Positions 34,861 through 47,227 of a DNA stretch of 64,000 nt are shown one piece after another (within the stretch, counting starts at the first letter, position 1; each line of letters begins with the position of its first letter). The translations under genes were made by a program, and so were the position numbers. The notes beneath the pieces are model-generated. The model made no database searches. It saw only the letters and a program-made list of their open reading frames with translations, and was not told the origin of the DNA. This DNA is from Microbacterium esteraromaticum (GTDB lineage Bacteria > Actinomycetota > Actinomycetes > Actinomycetales > Microbacteriaceae), in NCBI RefSeq assembly GCF_028747645.1, contig NZ_CP118100.1:992001-1056000 (forward strand), read 5' to 3'.

Positions 34861-37038
34861 ATGTCTGCCCCTCGTATGGTCGCCGCCCTCGTCGGCGGCT
34901 CCCTCCTCTTCGCCGGTGCCGCCGCACCGGCCGCCTTCGCCGCCGGCGGGGCCACCGCTGAGGCCGCACCGCCGCGTGCGAGCGTCGACGGTGGCCGTCA
35001 CATCGGCGCCCAGACCGTCACGCTGACCGCCGAGGCGGATGCCGAGATCCGCTACACGCTCGACGGTACGACGCCCACTCCGCGTAGTCCGCTCTACACC
35101 GAACCGCTGGACATCGATGAGACGTCGACGCTCACAGCAGTGGCCTACACCGATGACGGGCGCAGTGCCCCGTTGCTGGAGGGGTACTTCATCAAGTCTG
35201 ACGAGGAGCCCCTCGCGCAGTTCGCCGTCATGAGCGACATCCACCTCTCGTCAGACCGCCCCGACCTCGTGGCGAAGTGGGAGACCTACTTCGACGCGCT
35301 CGCCCGCATCGCCCCCGAGCCCGACGCGATCATCTCCAACGGAGATCAGATCAACGACAACTACTACAACAGCGCCGCCGACCACCGCTTCCCGCGCGCC
35401 ATGCTCGAGCAGAATCTCGCCCGTACCGGCATGGACGACACTCAGGTGCTGCTGAGCTTCGGCAACCATGACGACTACGTTCAGCGCATGGCAGCCGAGT
35501 ACCCCGCCGACTGGTTTCCTCAGGAGACCGAGAACGGCGGGTACTACCAGACCGAGATCGCGGGCTTCCCCGCCTTCATCGTCAACACCGAGCGGTGGAA
35601 CAGCACGCAGGCGTCCTGGCTGTACGGACGTCTGTCGGCGTTGACCGCCGATCCCGAGACGGCGGGGTCGCCGATCTTCGTGTTCGGCCACCGGCCGTTG
35701 CCGGCCACCGTGTGGGACGGCGCGCAGTCGTCGAACTCGGGGCTTCGCAGCAACCTCGCCGATTTTCCGCAGGTCGTCTACTTCTCGGGCCACTCGCACC
35801 TCAACATCAACGACGAGCGCTCGATCCACCAGGATGCCTTCACGTCGGTCAATGACGGTTCCATGTCGTACGGCGAGACCGATTCGGTGTATCAGTCCTT
35901 CGGCAACGGGCTGGTCAAGAACGCCACACTGGCTTCGGCGCAGTCGGTGCTTGTCGAAGTGTACGACGACCGCGTCGAGATCGACCGGATCAACTACGCG
36001 GCCGATGAGGGACGCACCTATGACGAGAACGGTGTCTGGGGCTTCCAGAAGAACCCGCCCTTCGCGTCGACGGGTACCGTCGCCGGTCCCACGTGGGTGA
36101 TCGCCCGCGGCGCCGACGGCGCCGCGACCAAGGCCGCGTTCACCTACACCGCCGCCAATCGCAATGCCGTCGCACCGGTCTGGGCGGATGCTGCCGAACC
36201 GACCGTGCGACGCACCGACGACGGACTGGTGTTGCGGCTGCCGCAGGCTCAGGACGACCAGTACGTCAAGAGCTACTCCCTGGTGCTCAACGACGTCACT
36301 GCCGGTGAGCCCGCGAACTTCCTCACCGCCCGTGACCGCATCAATGCGCAGTACACCCAGATGCCCCGTCCCGACGTGCTGCAGATCCCGCTCGGGCTGC
36401 GGGCAGGTAACTCCGTGACCGGACCCATCGATCGCGAACTGACGCTCGGCCATGTCTATGAGGCGACCCTCGTGGCATACGACTCATACGGAAACGCCGC
36501 AGAGCCTCGCTCGTTCCGCTTCGTCGCCGGTGCGCTCGACCGCGTCGCCCTCGATGCGGCGCTCGCCGAGGCGGGGGAGATCGCGGCGACCGTGCGCCGT
36601 GTGCTGGGGGAGGAGCTCGAGTCGGGTGCCGCGGACCTCGGCATCCACATCGCCGACCCGGCCGCCGCGCTCGCCGCGCTCGCCGAACTCGACGAGGCCG
36701 TTTCCCAGGCGCCCGCCGAGATCCCGGCGGATGCCCCGAGCGGGCCTTCGCAGGATGCCGTCGACGCGTCGGCGGCGCAGATCTCGGCGCTCAGCGACGG
36801 CTTCGCCGACCATCTGGTGGCTGTCGACCGCGCGGGGTTGTCCGACGCTCTTGCCGCGGCCGGTGACACCGTCGCGACGGTGCGGGGCAAAGCTCCGTGG
36901 AAGCGGGCACTGGTCGATGCGTACGCGCATGCGGACGCGCTGCTGACGACCCTGAACGTCTCGCAGACACGCCTTGACGCGGCCACCGATGACCTCGATG
37001 CAGCGTTGGCGCACTACCTGGCAAAGATCGACGACTGA
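34861..37038 (+). CDS. Secreted calcineurin-like metallophosphoesterase
   Basis: 725-residue exported enzyme. Signal peptide (about 1-28, ending AAFAAGG), then a chitobiase/beta-hexosaminidase C-terminal-type domain (about 42-115, IRYTLDGTTPTP), then the two-metal phosphoesterase domain: Asp126/His128 (SDIH), Asp162 (GDQ), Asn202-His203-Asp204 (GNHD), His277 (GHRP) and His311/His313 (GHSH). After a beta-rich region, the C-terminal 180 residues are Ala-rich helical repeats of the FIVAR/cell-wall-association type. Substrate unknown; phosphodiesters of wall polymers or nucleotides are possible. ATG 34861 has GGAG before it. Confidence 0.88.
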   Translation: MSAPRMVAALVGGSLLFAGAAAPAAFAAGGATAEAAPPRASVDGGRHIGAQTVTLTAEADAEIRYTLDGTTPTPRSPLYTEPLDIDETSTLTAVAYTDDGRSAPLLEGYFIKSDEEPLAQFAVMSDIHLSSDRPDLVAKWETYFDALARIAPEPDAIISNGDQINDNYYNSAADHRFPRAMLEQNLARTGMDDTQVLLSFGNHDDYVQRMAAEYPADWFPQETENGGYYQTEIAGFPAFIVNTERWNSTQASWLYGRLSALTADPETAGSPIFVFGHRPLPATVWDGAQSSNSGLRSNLADFPQVVYFSGHSHLNINDERSIHQDAFTSVNDGSMSYGETDSVYQSFGNGLVKNATLASAQSVLVEVYDDRVEIDRINYAADEGRTYDENGVWGFQKNPPFASTGTVAGPTWVIARGADGAATKAAFTYTAANRNAVAPVWADAAEPTVRRTDDGLVLRLPQAQDDQYVKSYSLVLNDVTAGEPANFLTARDRINAQYTQMPRPDVLQIPLGLRAGNSVTGPIDRELTLGHVYEATLVAYDSYGNAAEPRSFRFVAGALDRVALDAALAEAGEIAATVRRVLGEELESGAADLGIHIADPAAALAALAELDEAVSQAPAEIPADAPSGPSQDAVDASAAQISALSDGFADHLVAVDRAGLSDALAAAGDTVATVRGKAPWKRALVDAYAHADALLTTLNVSQTRLDAATDDLDAALAHYLAKIDD

Positions 37039-37049
37039 TCCGCACCACC

Positions 37050-37081
37050 AAGGCCCTCCCGCCGCTGTGTGGGAGGGCCTT
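37050..37081 (+). terminator. Terminator of the metallophosphoesterase gene
   Basis: Perfect 11-bp stem (37050-37060 with 37071-37081) and 10-nt loop, 11 nt after the stop codon. Confidence 0.85.
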
Positions 37082-37169
37082 CGCGCGTCGCATCGCAGTG
37101 CGGCATCGGGGTCGCACGCCGGGTGGGCTCTGCCGCTATGCTGGGACTGCTAATTGAACACAGGCCGTA

Positions 37170-37376
37170 CGACCTGCGCGGGAGAGCTCGGTGAACGCAA
37201 CCGAGCACCGAAGGAGCAAGCCTCCCCGCCAATCTCTCAGGTACAGATACCGTGCACGTCCGGCCGCTCTGGAAAGCGATGCGTCAGCATCCGCCGACGG
37301 TGAAAGCCCCCTCCAAGACGATCGTGATCGTCGACGGGCCAGGGCGAAGCTCTCAGGCCCGATGACAGAGGGGGAG
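37170..37376 (+). ncRNA. Tandem glycine riboswitch controlling gcvTHP
   Basis: Two consecutive glycine aptamers lie before gcvT. Aptamer 1 (about 37178-37277) has GGAGAGCTC, ACCGAAGGAGCAA and ATCTCTCAGGTACAGATACC. Aptamer 2 (about 37285-37376) has GGTGAAAGCCCCC, GGGCGAAGCTCTCAGG and GATGACAGAGGGGG. This two-aptamer form with a short linker is the classic glycine riboswitch, which turns on glycine cleavage when glycine is high. It fills most of the 390-nt gap between the two genes. Confidence 0.93.
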
Positions 37377-37428
37377 TTCCGAGGATGCCGACGACGGCAT
37401 CCTGCCCGAACCAGACCGGGAGAACTCC

Positions 37429-38559
37429 GTGACCGAACAGCTCGAACCGCAGGGCGACAGCCCGCGCTACACCCCGCTCCGCGAGCGCCATGAGGCGCTC
37501 GGGGCGACCTTCACCGACTTCGGTGGCTGGCAGATGCCGGTGCGCTACACGTCGGACCTCGCCGAGCACCGCGCCGTACGCGAGGCCGCCGGCATCTTCG
37601 ACATCTCGCACATGGCCGAGTTCACGGTGCGCGGCGCTTCTGCGGCGGCGTACCTCGACTTCGCGCTCGCGGGACGTCTGTCGGCCATGACCGTCGGCAA
37701 GGCGAAGTACTCGCTGCTGCTGACTGCGGATGGCGGCATCGTCGACGACGTGATCGTGTACCGTCTCGCCGACGACGACTTCCTGGTCATCTCCAACGCC
37801 GGAAACCGCGACGCCGTCCGCGAGGCGCTGACCGCCCGCGTCGAGGGCTTCGACGTGACCGTCGAGGACGTCTCCGACGCCTACGGCCTGATCGCCGTGC
37901 AGGGCCCCGTCTCCGAGGCCATCCTCGCCGCGACCGAGGCCATCGCCGACGTCAGCGTGCCGTGGGCCGAGCAGAAGTACTACACGTGGGCGAGCGCCAC
38001 CTTCAACGGCAAGCCGCTGCTGCTGGCCCGCACCGGGTACACCGGTGAGGACGGTTTCGAACTGCTGGTGGATGCCGCTGACGCGGCGTCGCTGTGGGAT
38101 GCCCTCGTCGCTGCGGGCGCGGAGCACGGCCTCGTGGCTGCCGGCCTCGCCGCCCGCGACAGTCTGCGTCTTGAGGCGGGCATGCCGCTGTACGGCAACG
38201 AGCTCTCGCGAGAGATCCGCCCCGCACAGGCCGGTCTCGGCCGCGTCGTCGTCGCCGACAAGGACGACTTCGTCGGCAAGGGCGCGCACGTCCCCGCCGA
38301 TGACGCGCGCGTGCTCATCGGTCTGACCGCCGAAGGTCGCCGCGCCGGCCGCGCCGGCTACCCCGTGGTTCTCGCCGACGGAACCGTGGTGGGCGAGATC
38401 ACCAGCGGGGCGCTCAGCCCCACCCTCGGCCACCCGATCGCGATGGCCTACGTCGACCCCTCCGCAGCCGCGGAGGGCACCGAGCTGTTCCTTGACGTCC
38501 GGGGAACGAAGATCCCCGCCACCCGCACCGCCCTGCCTTTCTACCGGAGGAAGAAATGA
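37429..38559 (+). CDS. gcvT: Glycine cleavage system T protein (aminomethyltransferase)
   Basis: 376-residue folate enzyme that receives the aminomethyl group from GcvH, releases ammonia and makes 5,10-methylene-THF. Typical sequence: GGWQMPVRY, ISHMAEFTV, NAGNRD, GYTGEDGFELL and the AARDSLRLEAGMPLYG block. GTG at 37429 follows GGGAGA by 5 nt, and the start overlaps a sequence able to pair with the riboswitch tail. First gene of gcvT-gcvH-gcvP. Confidence 0.96.
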   Translation: MTEQLEPQGDSPRYTPLRERHEALGATFTDFGGWQMPVRYTSDLAEHRAVREAAGIFDISHMAEFTVRGASAAAYLDFALAGRLSAMTVGKAKYSLLLTADGGIVDDVIVYRLADDDFLVISNAGNRDAVREALTARVEGFDVTVEDVSDAYGLIAVQGPVSEAILAATEAIADVSVPWAEQKYYTWASATFNGKPLLLARTGYTGEDGFELLVDAADAASLWDALVAAGAEHGLVAAGLAARDSLRLEAGMPLYGNELSREIRPAQAGLGRVVVADKDDFVGKGAHVPADDARVLIGLTAEGRRAGRAGYPVVLADGTVVGEITSGALSPTLGHPIAMAYVDPSAAAEGTELFLDVRGTKIPATRTALPFYRRKK

Positions 38560-38933
38560 CCGATCTCAACACCCTCAAGTACAGCGAAGAGCACGAGTGG
38601 GTCGCCGTCGACGGCGCCACCGCGACGATCGGCATCACCGACTTCGCCGCTGACGCGCTCGGCGACATCGTCTTCGTCGAGCTGCCCGAGGTCGGCACCG
38701 ACCTCACCCGCGGCGACGTGTTCGGCGAGGCCGAGTCGACCAAGTCGGTGTCCGAGCTGTACTCGCCCGTCACCGGCAAGGTCGTCGAGATCAACGACGC
38801 CGTCGTCGACGACCCGGCCCTGGTGAACTCCTCGCCGTTCGAGGACGCGTGGCTGATCAAGATCGAGATCGCCGAGGGCGCGCTCGATGGTCTGCTCGAC
38901 CGCGACGGCTACGTCGCGATCACGGAAGGCTGA
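38556..38933 (+). CDS. gcvH: Glycine cleavage system H protein
   Basis: 125-residue lipoyl carrier protein that shuttles the aminomethyl group among P, T and L proteins. The lipoylated Lys lies in [15 protein letters not shown] (about residue 63). Length and N-terminus match the family. It overlaps gcvT by 4 nt (ATGA). Confidence 0.96.
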   Translation: MTDLNTLKYSEEHEWVAVDGATATIGITDFAADALGDIVFVELPEVGTDLTRGDVFGEAESTKSVSELYSPVTGKVVEINDAVVDDPALVNSSPFEDAWLIKIEIAEGALDGLLDRDGYVAITEG

Positions 38934-38935
38934 GA

Positions 38936-41806
<2,871 letters not shown>

Positions 41807-41825
41807 CCTCCGATCGCACGGTACC

Positions 41826-41856
41826 GACACCCCCGCTGTTTCACAGCGGGGGTGTC
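41826..41856 (+). terminator. Terminator of the gcv operon
   Basis: Perfect 13-bp stem (41826-41838 with 41844-41856) and loop TTTCA, 19 nt after the gcvP stop codon. Confidence 0.9.
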
Positions 41857-41939
41857 GTCGTCTGTGAACTCAGTAACGGTTCATTAACGGCGGGCCCGAG
41901 AGTCGGGCCGTGCAGGGTAGCCTGGCGGCATACGCGGTG

Positions 41940-41953
41940 CGACGTAGACGTCG
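41940..41953. promoter_or_regulatory. Palindrome CGACGT-AG-ACGTCG before binding-protein gene
   Basis: 14-nt palindrome with two 6-bp arms, about 33 nt before the start codon and inside the probable leader/promoter of the peptide-importer operon. Candidate operator; no regulator is adjacent. Confidence 0.4.
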
Positions 41954-41986
41954 TGCTCTTGTACCGGTCCACAGGAGGACATAGCA

Positions 41987-43615
41987 ATGAAGCGAAACAA
42001 GATCACCCTCGTCGGGGTCGGTCTGCTCACGGCGGGCACCCTGGTGCTGGCCGGCTGCGCAGGCGGCGACGACGCCGATTCCGGAGACACGGGTGGGGGC
42101 GCCGGCGATGCGGGCGCGATCATCACGGCGAACGGCTCCGAGCCGCAGAACCCGCTGATCCCGACCAACACGAACGAGACCGGTGGCGGCAAGATCCTCG
42201 ACTCGATCTTCGCGGGCCTGGTCGGCTACGCCGCAGACGGCTCGGTGTTCAACGACGTCGCTGAAGAGATCACGGTCGACGACCCGCAGAACCTGACGGT
42301 CAAGATCCGCGAGGGTCTCACCTTCACCGACGGTGAAGAGATCACCGCCGACAACTTCATCAAGGCGTGGAACTACGGTGCACTCGCTTCGAACGAGCAG
42401 CTCTCCAGCTACTTCTTCGAAGACATCGAGGGCTTCAGCTACGACGAGGACTCCGAGCTGAGCGGTCTGGAGCAGGTCGACGACTACACGTTCACGATCG
42501 CGCTGAACAAGCCGGCGTCGGACTTCGCGCAGCGCCTCGGCTACTCGGCCTACTACCCGCTGCCCGACGTGGCATTCGACGACCTCGACGCGTTCGGTGA
42601 GAACCCGATCGGCAACGGCCCCTACATGCTCGACGGCGAGGGTGCCTGGCAGCACGACGTCGGGATCGATCTGGTGGTCAACCCCGACTACGACGGCCCG
42701 CGCACGCCGGCCAACGGCGGACTGAACATCAAGTTCTACGCGTCGCAGGATGCCGCGTACGCCGACCTGCTCGGTGGCGAGCTCGACGTGCTCGACGCTC
42801 TGCCCGACTCGGCCTTCGCGACCTTCGAGTCCGACCTGGGCGACCGTGCGGTCAACCAGCCGGCTGCGATCTTCCAGTCGTTCACGATCCCCGAGCGCCT
42901 TGAGCACTTCAGCGGCGAAGAGGGCAACCTGCGCCGCCAGGCCATCTCGATGGCGATCAACCGCGCCGAGATCACCGATGTGATCTTCCAGGGCACCCGC
43001 ACCCCGGCCAGCGACTTCACCTCGCCGGTCATCGACGGCTGGTCCGACTCGCTCACCGGCTCTGAGGTGCTCGACTTCAACGAGGCCAAGGCACAGGAGC
43101 TGTGGGCCGAGGCCGACGCCATCAGCCCGTGGAGCGGTGAGTTCCAGCTCGCCTACAACGCCGACGGTGGCCACCAGGCCTGGGTCGACGCCACGGTCAA
43201 CTCGATCAAGAACGTGCTGGGCATCGAGGCATCGGGCGCTCCGTACCCGACCTTCGCCGAACTGCGCGGCAAGGTCACCGACCGCACGATCGAGACCGCG
43301 TTCCGCACCGGCTGGCAGGCCGACTACCCGGGTCTGTACAACTTCCTGGGACCGCTGTACGCGACCAACGCCGGCTCGAACGACGGTGACTACTCCAGCG
43401 CCGAGTTCGACGGCCTGATCGCCGACGGCATCTCGTCGACCGACCCCGACATCGCTAACGGCCTGTTCCAGCAGGCTCAGGAAGTGCTGCTGAAGGACCT
43501 GCCGGTTCTTCCGCTGTGGTACTCCAACGTCGTCGGAGGCTTCTCCGAGAACGTGGAGAACGTCGAGTTCGGTTGGAACTCGGTGCCGCTGTTCTACCAG
43601 ATCACCAAGGGCTAA
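41987..43615 (+). CDS. Family 5 extracytoplasmic binding lipoprotein (oligopeptide-type)
   Basis: 542-residue solute-binding protein of the DppA/OppA family. Signal peptide with lipobox LAGC (Cys about 25), then Gly/Asp linker and a two-lobed binding domain; GKILDSIFAGLVGY and the conserved IREGLTFTDGEEITADNF block are typical. AGGAGG precedes the ATG. Likely ligand a peptide; other family-5 ligands (nickel, plant compounds) cannot be excluded. It is followed by a strong 18-bp hairpin, then two permeases and a double ATPase. Confidence 0.9.
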   Translation: MKRNKITLVGVGLLTAGTLVLAGCAGGDDADSGDTGGGAGDAGAIITANGSEPQNPLIPTNTNETGGGKILDSIFAGLVGYAADGSVFNDVAEEITVDDPQNLTVKIREGLTFTDGEEITADNFIKAWNYGALASNEQLSSYFFEDIEGFSYDEDSELSGLEQVDDYTFTIALNKPASDFAQRLGYSAYYPLPDVAFDDLDAFGENPIGNGPYMLDGEGAWQHDVGIDLVVNPDYDGPRTPANGGLNIKFYASQDAAYADLLGGELDVLDALPDSAFATFESDLGDRAVNQPAAIFQSFTIPERLEHFSGEEGNLRRQAISMAINRAEITDVIFQGTRTPASDFTSPVIDGWSDSLTGSEVLDFNEAKAQELWAEADAISPWSGEFQLAYNADGGHQAWVDATVNSIKNVLGIEASGAPYPTFAELRGKVTDRTIETAFRTGWQADYPGLYNFLGPLYATNAGSNDGDYSSAEFDGLIADGISSTDPDIANGLFQQAQEVLLKDLPVLPLWYSNVVGGFSENVENVEFGWNSVPLFYQITKG

Positions 43616-43624
43616 CACCCCTCT

Positions 43625-43666
43625 GATGACGAGGCGGTGGTGTGAATCCACCACCGCCTCGTCATC
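43625..43666 (+). terminator. 18-bp hairpin between binding-protein and permease genes
   Basis: Perfect stem 43625-43642 with 43649-43666, loop TGAATC, then TTT. It lies inside an operon, so it may be a partial terminator or an mRNA-end stabiliser that keeps binding-protein transcript in excess. Confidence 0.85.
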
Positions 43667-43695
43667 TTTGTGCCTTACCCGAAGGGAGGTCGAGG

Positions 43696-44628
43696 GTGGC
43701 TCTTTACATCCTCAGACGGATCCTGCAGGCAATCCCGGTGTTCTTCGGCGCCACCCTGCTGATCTATTTCATGGTCTTCGCGATGCCCGGCGATCCGATC
43801 GCGGCATTGTTCGGAGATCGTCAGCCCAACCCGGCTCTGCTTGAGAGGCTGCGCGCGCAGTACCATCTCGACGAGCCGTTCATCGTGCAGTACTTCTATT
43901 ACATCGCCGGTATCTTCCGGCTCGACTTCGGCACCAGCTTCTCAGGACAGCCGGTCGCTGATGTGCTCGCTCGCACCTTCCCCGTGACACTGCGCCTCGC
44001 CGTGATGGCCGTCGGCATCGCCTTCGTGCTCGCCATCGTGATCGGACTGTTCTCGGCGCTCAACAAGGGCCGCTTCTTCGACAACTCGATGCTCGTCGTG
44101 GCACTGATCTTCGTCGCCCTGCCGATCTTCGTGCTCGCCTTCCTGGCGCAGTACTTCTTGGCCGTGCAACTGGGCTGGTTCAAACCGACGGTGGGCGCGA
44201 ACAATGACTGGGGCGATCTCTGGTTGCCGGCGATCGTGCTGGGACTCAGCGTGTATGCGACCAGCATGCGGCTGACCCGCGCCTCGACGATCGAGACCCT
44301 CGGTCAGGATTGGGTACGCACGGCGTACAGCAAGGGGCTGCCGCGCCGACGCGTCATCCCCGTGCATGTGCTGCGCAACTCACTGATCCCGATGGTCACC
44401 GACCTGGGCACCGTGTTCGGCGTGCTGATGGTCGGCGCCACCGTCACCGAGGGCATCTTCAATGTGCCCGGTGTGGGAAACACCCTGTACCAGGCGATCA
44501 TTCGCGGCGAGAACCCGACAGTGGTGTCGTTCGTCACGGTGTTCGTCGTCGTGTACGTGTTCATCAACATCATCGTGGACCTGATCTACGGCCTGCTCGA
44601 CCCGAGGATCCGCTATGTCTCGAACTGA
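43696..44628 (+). CDS. Peptide-type ABC permease (DppB-like)
   Basis: 310-residue inner-membrane permease with six predicted helices and a large loop between helices 1 and 2. GTG at 43696 follows GGGAGG, and the first residues MALYILRRILQAIPVFFGAT are the usual DppB N-terminus. An EAA-type loop with DWVRTAYSKGLPRRRVI is present. It overlaps the next permease gene by 14 nt. Confidence 0.9.
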   Translation: MALYILRRILQAIPVFFGATLLIYFMVFAMPGDPIAALFGDRQPNPALLERLRAQYHLDEPFIVQYFYYIAGIFRLDFGTSFSGQPVADVLARTFPVTLRLAVMAVGIAFVLAIVIGLFSALNKGRFFDNSMLVVALIFVALPIFVLAFLAQYFLAVQLGWFKPTVGANNDWGDLWLPAIVLGLSVYATSMRLTRASTIETLGQDWVRTAYSKGLPRRRVIPVHVLRNSLIPMVTDLGTVFGVLMVGATVTEGIFNVPGVGNTLYQAIIRGENPTVVSFVTVFVVVYVFINIIVDLIYGLLDPRIRYVSN

Positions 44629-45559
44629 TTCGACTCCGGAGCACTACGTCGCTCCCGTCGAGACCACCACTGTGCGCGTCGATGCGGTGCGTGTCGACGC
44701 CAAGCCCAGCAACCTGTGGCTCGACGCGTGGCGCGACCTTCGGCGCAGGCCGATCTTCTGGATCTCGGCGGCCTTCGTGCTGCTGGTGATCGTCGTGTCG
44801 CTGTGGCCGTCACTGTTCACGAACGTGGCGCCGAACAACGGCTGCCAGCTCGCCGACAGCAACGGCGGGCCCGAACCGGGGCACCCTCTGGGATTCACCC
44901 GGTTGGGGTGCGACGTCTACTCGCGCATCATCTGGGGCACCCGCACCTCGCTCGTGGTCGGCGTGCTGGCGACCCTGATCGGCACGGTCATCGGCGTGGT
45001 GATGGGAGCGTTCGCCGGGTTCTACGGCGGGTGGCTCGACTCGTTCCTCTCGCGCGTCGGCGACATCTTCTTCACGATCCCCTACATCATCGCGGCGATC
45101 GTGGTGATGTCGGTGATCCCGGTGCGCAACGAGTTCGTCCTGGCCTTCGCCATCGGTGGATTCGCGTGGGCCTCGACAGCGCGCATCATGCGCGCCGAGA
45201 TTCTGCGCGTGAAACAGGCAGACTTCGTGATGGGTGCCGAGGCCGTGGGTATGTCGCGGTTCAAGACGCTGCTCGTGCATGTATTGCCGAACGCCATGGC
45301 CCCGGTCATCGTGGTCGCGACTCTCGCACTCGCAGGGGCGATCGTCGCCGAGTCGGTGCTGTCGTTCCTCGGTGTCGGCCTCGGCGGCAGCACGATGTCG
45401 TGGGGAAATGACATCAGCCAGGCGCAGACCAGCATCCGCACCGCGCCCATGGCGCTGTTCTGGCCGTCGCTGGCTCTGACCCTGACGGTGCTGGCGTTCA
45501 TCACCCTCGGCGAGCTGCTGCGCGACGCCGTCGATCCGAAGGCGAGGGCACAGCGATGA
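44615..45559 (+). CDS. Peptide-type ABC permease (DppC-like)
   Basis: 314-residue permease partner. Cytoplasmic N-terminus of about 45 residues, then six helices. The EAA loop is ADFVMGAEAVGMSRFKTLLVH-like. A Cys-containing extracytoplasmic segment (CQLADSN...LGCDVYSR) between helices 1 and 2 is common in DppC. Overlaps the previous gene by 14 nt and the ATPase gene by 4 nt. Confidence 0.9.
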   Translation: MSRTDSTPEHYVAPVETTTVRVDAVRVDAKPSNLWLDAWRDLRRRPIFWISAAFVLLVIVVSLWPSLFTNVAPNNGCQLADSNGGPEPGHPLGFTRLGCDVYSRIIWGTRTSLVVGVLATLIGTVIGVVMGAFAGFYGGWLDSFLSRVGDIFFTIPYIIAAIVVMSVIPVRNEFVLAFAIGGFAWASTARIMRAEILRVKQADFVMGAEAVGMSRFKTLLVHVLPNAMAPVIVVATLALAGAIVAESVLSFLGVGLGGSTMSWGNDISQAQTSIRTAPMALFWPSLALTLTVLAFITLGELLRDAVDPKARAQR

Positions 45560-47211
45560 GCGAACCTCTTCTCAGCATCCGCGACCTCAAGGTCGCCTTC
45601 CGCAGCGGCAAGAAGACGCGCCAGGTGCTGCACGGTGTCAGCTTCGACGTGATGGCGGGGGAGACCCTGGCGATCGTCGGCGAGTCCGGCTCGGGCAAAT
45701 CGACGACGGCCGCGGCCATCATCGACCTGCTGCCGGGAACCGGTGAGGTCACGGGCGGCAGCATCACCCTCGACGGGCGTGAGCTGACCACGGCCGATCG
45801 TCGTCAGATGGAGCGCATCCGTGGTCGTGAGATCGGCTACGTGCCCCAGGACCCGATGTCGAACCTCAACCCCGTGTGGTCGATCGGCTTCCAGGTCAAA
45901 GAGGCCGTGCGGGCCAACGGGCTGGCGCAGGGCAAGAAGCAGGTGCACGACCGTGCGGTCGAGGTTCTGCAGCAGGCGGGCCTGGCCGACGCGGCCAAGC
46001 GCATGCATCAGTTCCCGCATCAGTTCTCGGGCGGTATGCGCCAGCGCGCGTTGATCGGCATCGGGCTCGCAGCTGATCCCAAGCTGCTGATCGCCGACGA
46101 GCCCACCAGCGCTCTCGACGTCACCGTGCAGCGGGTGATCCTCGATCACCTTGCCTCGCTCACCAGCGAGCGTGGCACTTCGGTGCTGCTCATCACACAC
46201 GACCTGGGACTGGCCGCGGAGCGCGCCGACCGGATCATCGTGATGAACCAGGGCGAGATCGTCGAGGCCGGTCCGAGTGTCGAGATCCTCACCAACCCGA
46301 GGCATCCGTACACACAGCGTCTCGTCGCTGCGGCCCCGAGTCTGGCGTCGAAGCGCATCGGCAGCAGCACTCGTGCGGCCGAGTCCGTGGCGCCTGCGGA
46401 TGACGCTCCGGCCGTCGTCGAGGTGCGCGGGCTCGTGAAGGACTACTCGATTCGCACCGGTGGGTTGCGTCACGAGCAGTTCCGGGCGGTCGACGATGTG
46501 TCGTTCAGCATCCCGCGGGGCAAGACCCTTGCGCTGGTGGGCGAGTCCGGTTCGGGCAAGTCGACCGTGGCGAAGATGCTGCTGCAACTGGAGAACCCCA
46601 CCGATGGCGAGATCGTCATCGACGGCAATCCGACGAGCACGCTGTCGCGCGCCGAGGTGTTCGCACTGCGTCGCCGCATGCAGCCGGTGTTCCAGGATCC
46701 GTACGGCTCCCTCGATCCGCTGCGCAGCATCGGCAGTCTCATCACCGAGCCGTTGCACGTGCACCGCATTGGATCGAAGGACGAGCAGCACAAGCGTGCG
46801 CTCGAGTTGCTCGACCAGGTCGCGTTGCCGCAGGAGCTCGCATCGCGCTACCCGAACGAGTTGTCGGGCGGTCAGCGCCAGCGTGTGTCTATCGCACGGG
46901 CTCTGGCTCTCAAGCCCGACATCGTCGTGCTCGATGAGGCCGTCTCGGCGCTGGATGTGCTGGTACAGGATCAGATTCTGAACCTGCTCTCAGACCTGCA
47001 GCAGGAGCTCGGGCTGACGTACCTGTTCATCACGCACGACCTGGCCGTGGTGCGCGTCGCCGCCGACCTGGTGTGCGTGATGGAGAAGGGGCGCATCGTC
47101 GAGCAGGGCACCGTCGATGACATCTTCTCGGCACCCCAGGAGGAGTACACCAGGCGACTGCTCGACGCGATCCCCGGGGCGTCGCTGACCCTCGGTGGTG
47201 GCGCGGCGTGA
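45556..47211 (+). CDS. Fused double ATPase of peptide ABC importer (DppD-DppF)
   Basis: 551-residue protein with two complete ABC ATPase domains. First half: Walker A GESGSGKST (about 41-49), FSGGMRQRA signature, LLIADEPTSALD Walker B. Second half: GESGSGKST (about 329-337), LSGGQRQRV and VVLDEAVSALD. The two halves replace separate DppD and DppF subunits. ATG overlaps the upstream permease stop by 4 nt. Last gene of the importer operon. Confidence 0.93.
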   Translation: MSEPLLSIRDLKVAFRSGKKTRQVLHGVSFDVMAGETLAIVGESGSGKSTTAAAIIDLLPGTGEVTGGSITLDGRELTTADRRQMERIRGREIGYVPQDPMSNLNPVWSIGFQVKEAVRANGLAQGKKQVHDRAVEVLQQAGLADAAKRMHQFPHQFSGGMRQRALIGIGLAADPKLLIADEPTSALDVTVQRVILDHLASLTSERGTSVLLITHDLGLAAERADRIIVMNQGEIVEAGPSVEILTNPRHPYTQRLVAAAPSLASKRIGSSTRAAESVAPADDAPAVVEVRGLVKDYSIRTGGLRHEQFRAVDDVSFSIPRGKTLALVGESGSGKSTVAKMLLQLENPTDGEIVIDGNPTSTLSRAEVFALRRRMQPVFQDPYGSLDPLRSIGSLITEPLHVHRIGSKDEQHKRALELLDQVALPQELASRYPNELSGGQRQRVSIARALALKPDIVVLDEAVSALDVLVQDQILNLLSDLQQELGLTYLFITHDLAVVRVAADLVCVMEKGRIVEQGTVDDIFSAPQEEYTRRLLDAIPGASLTLGGGAA

Positions 47212-47227
47212 CGACGGAGAACGACAG

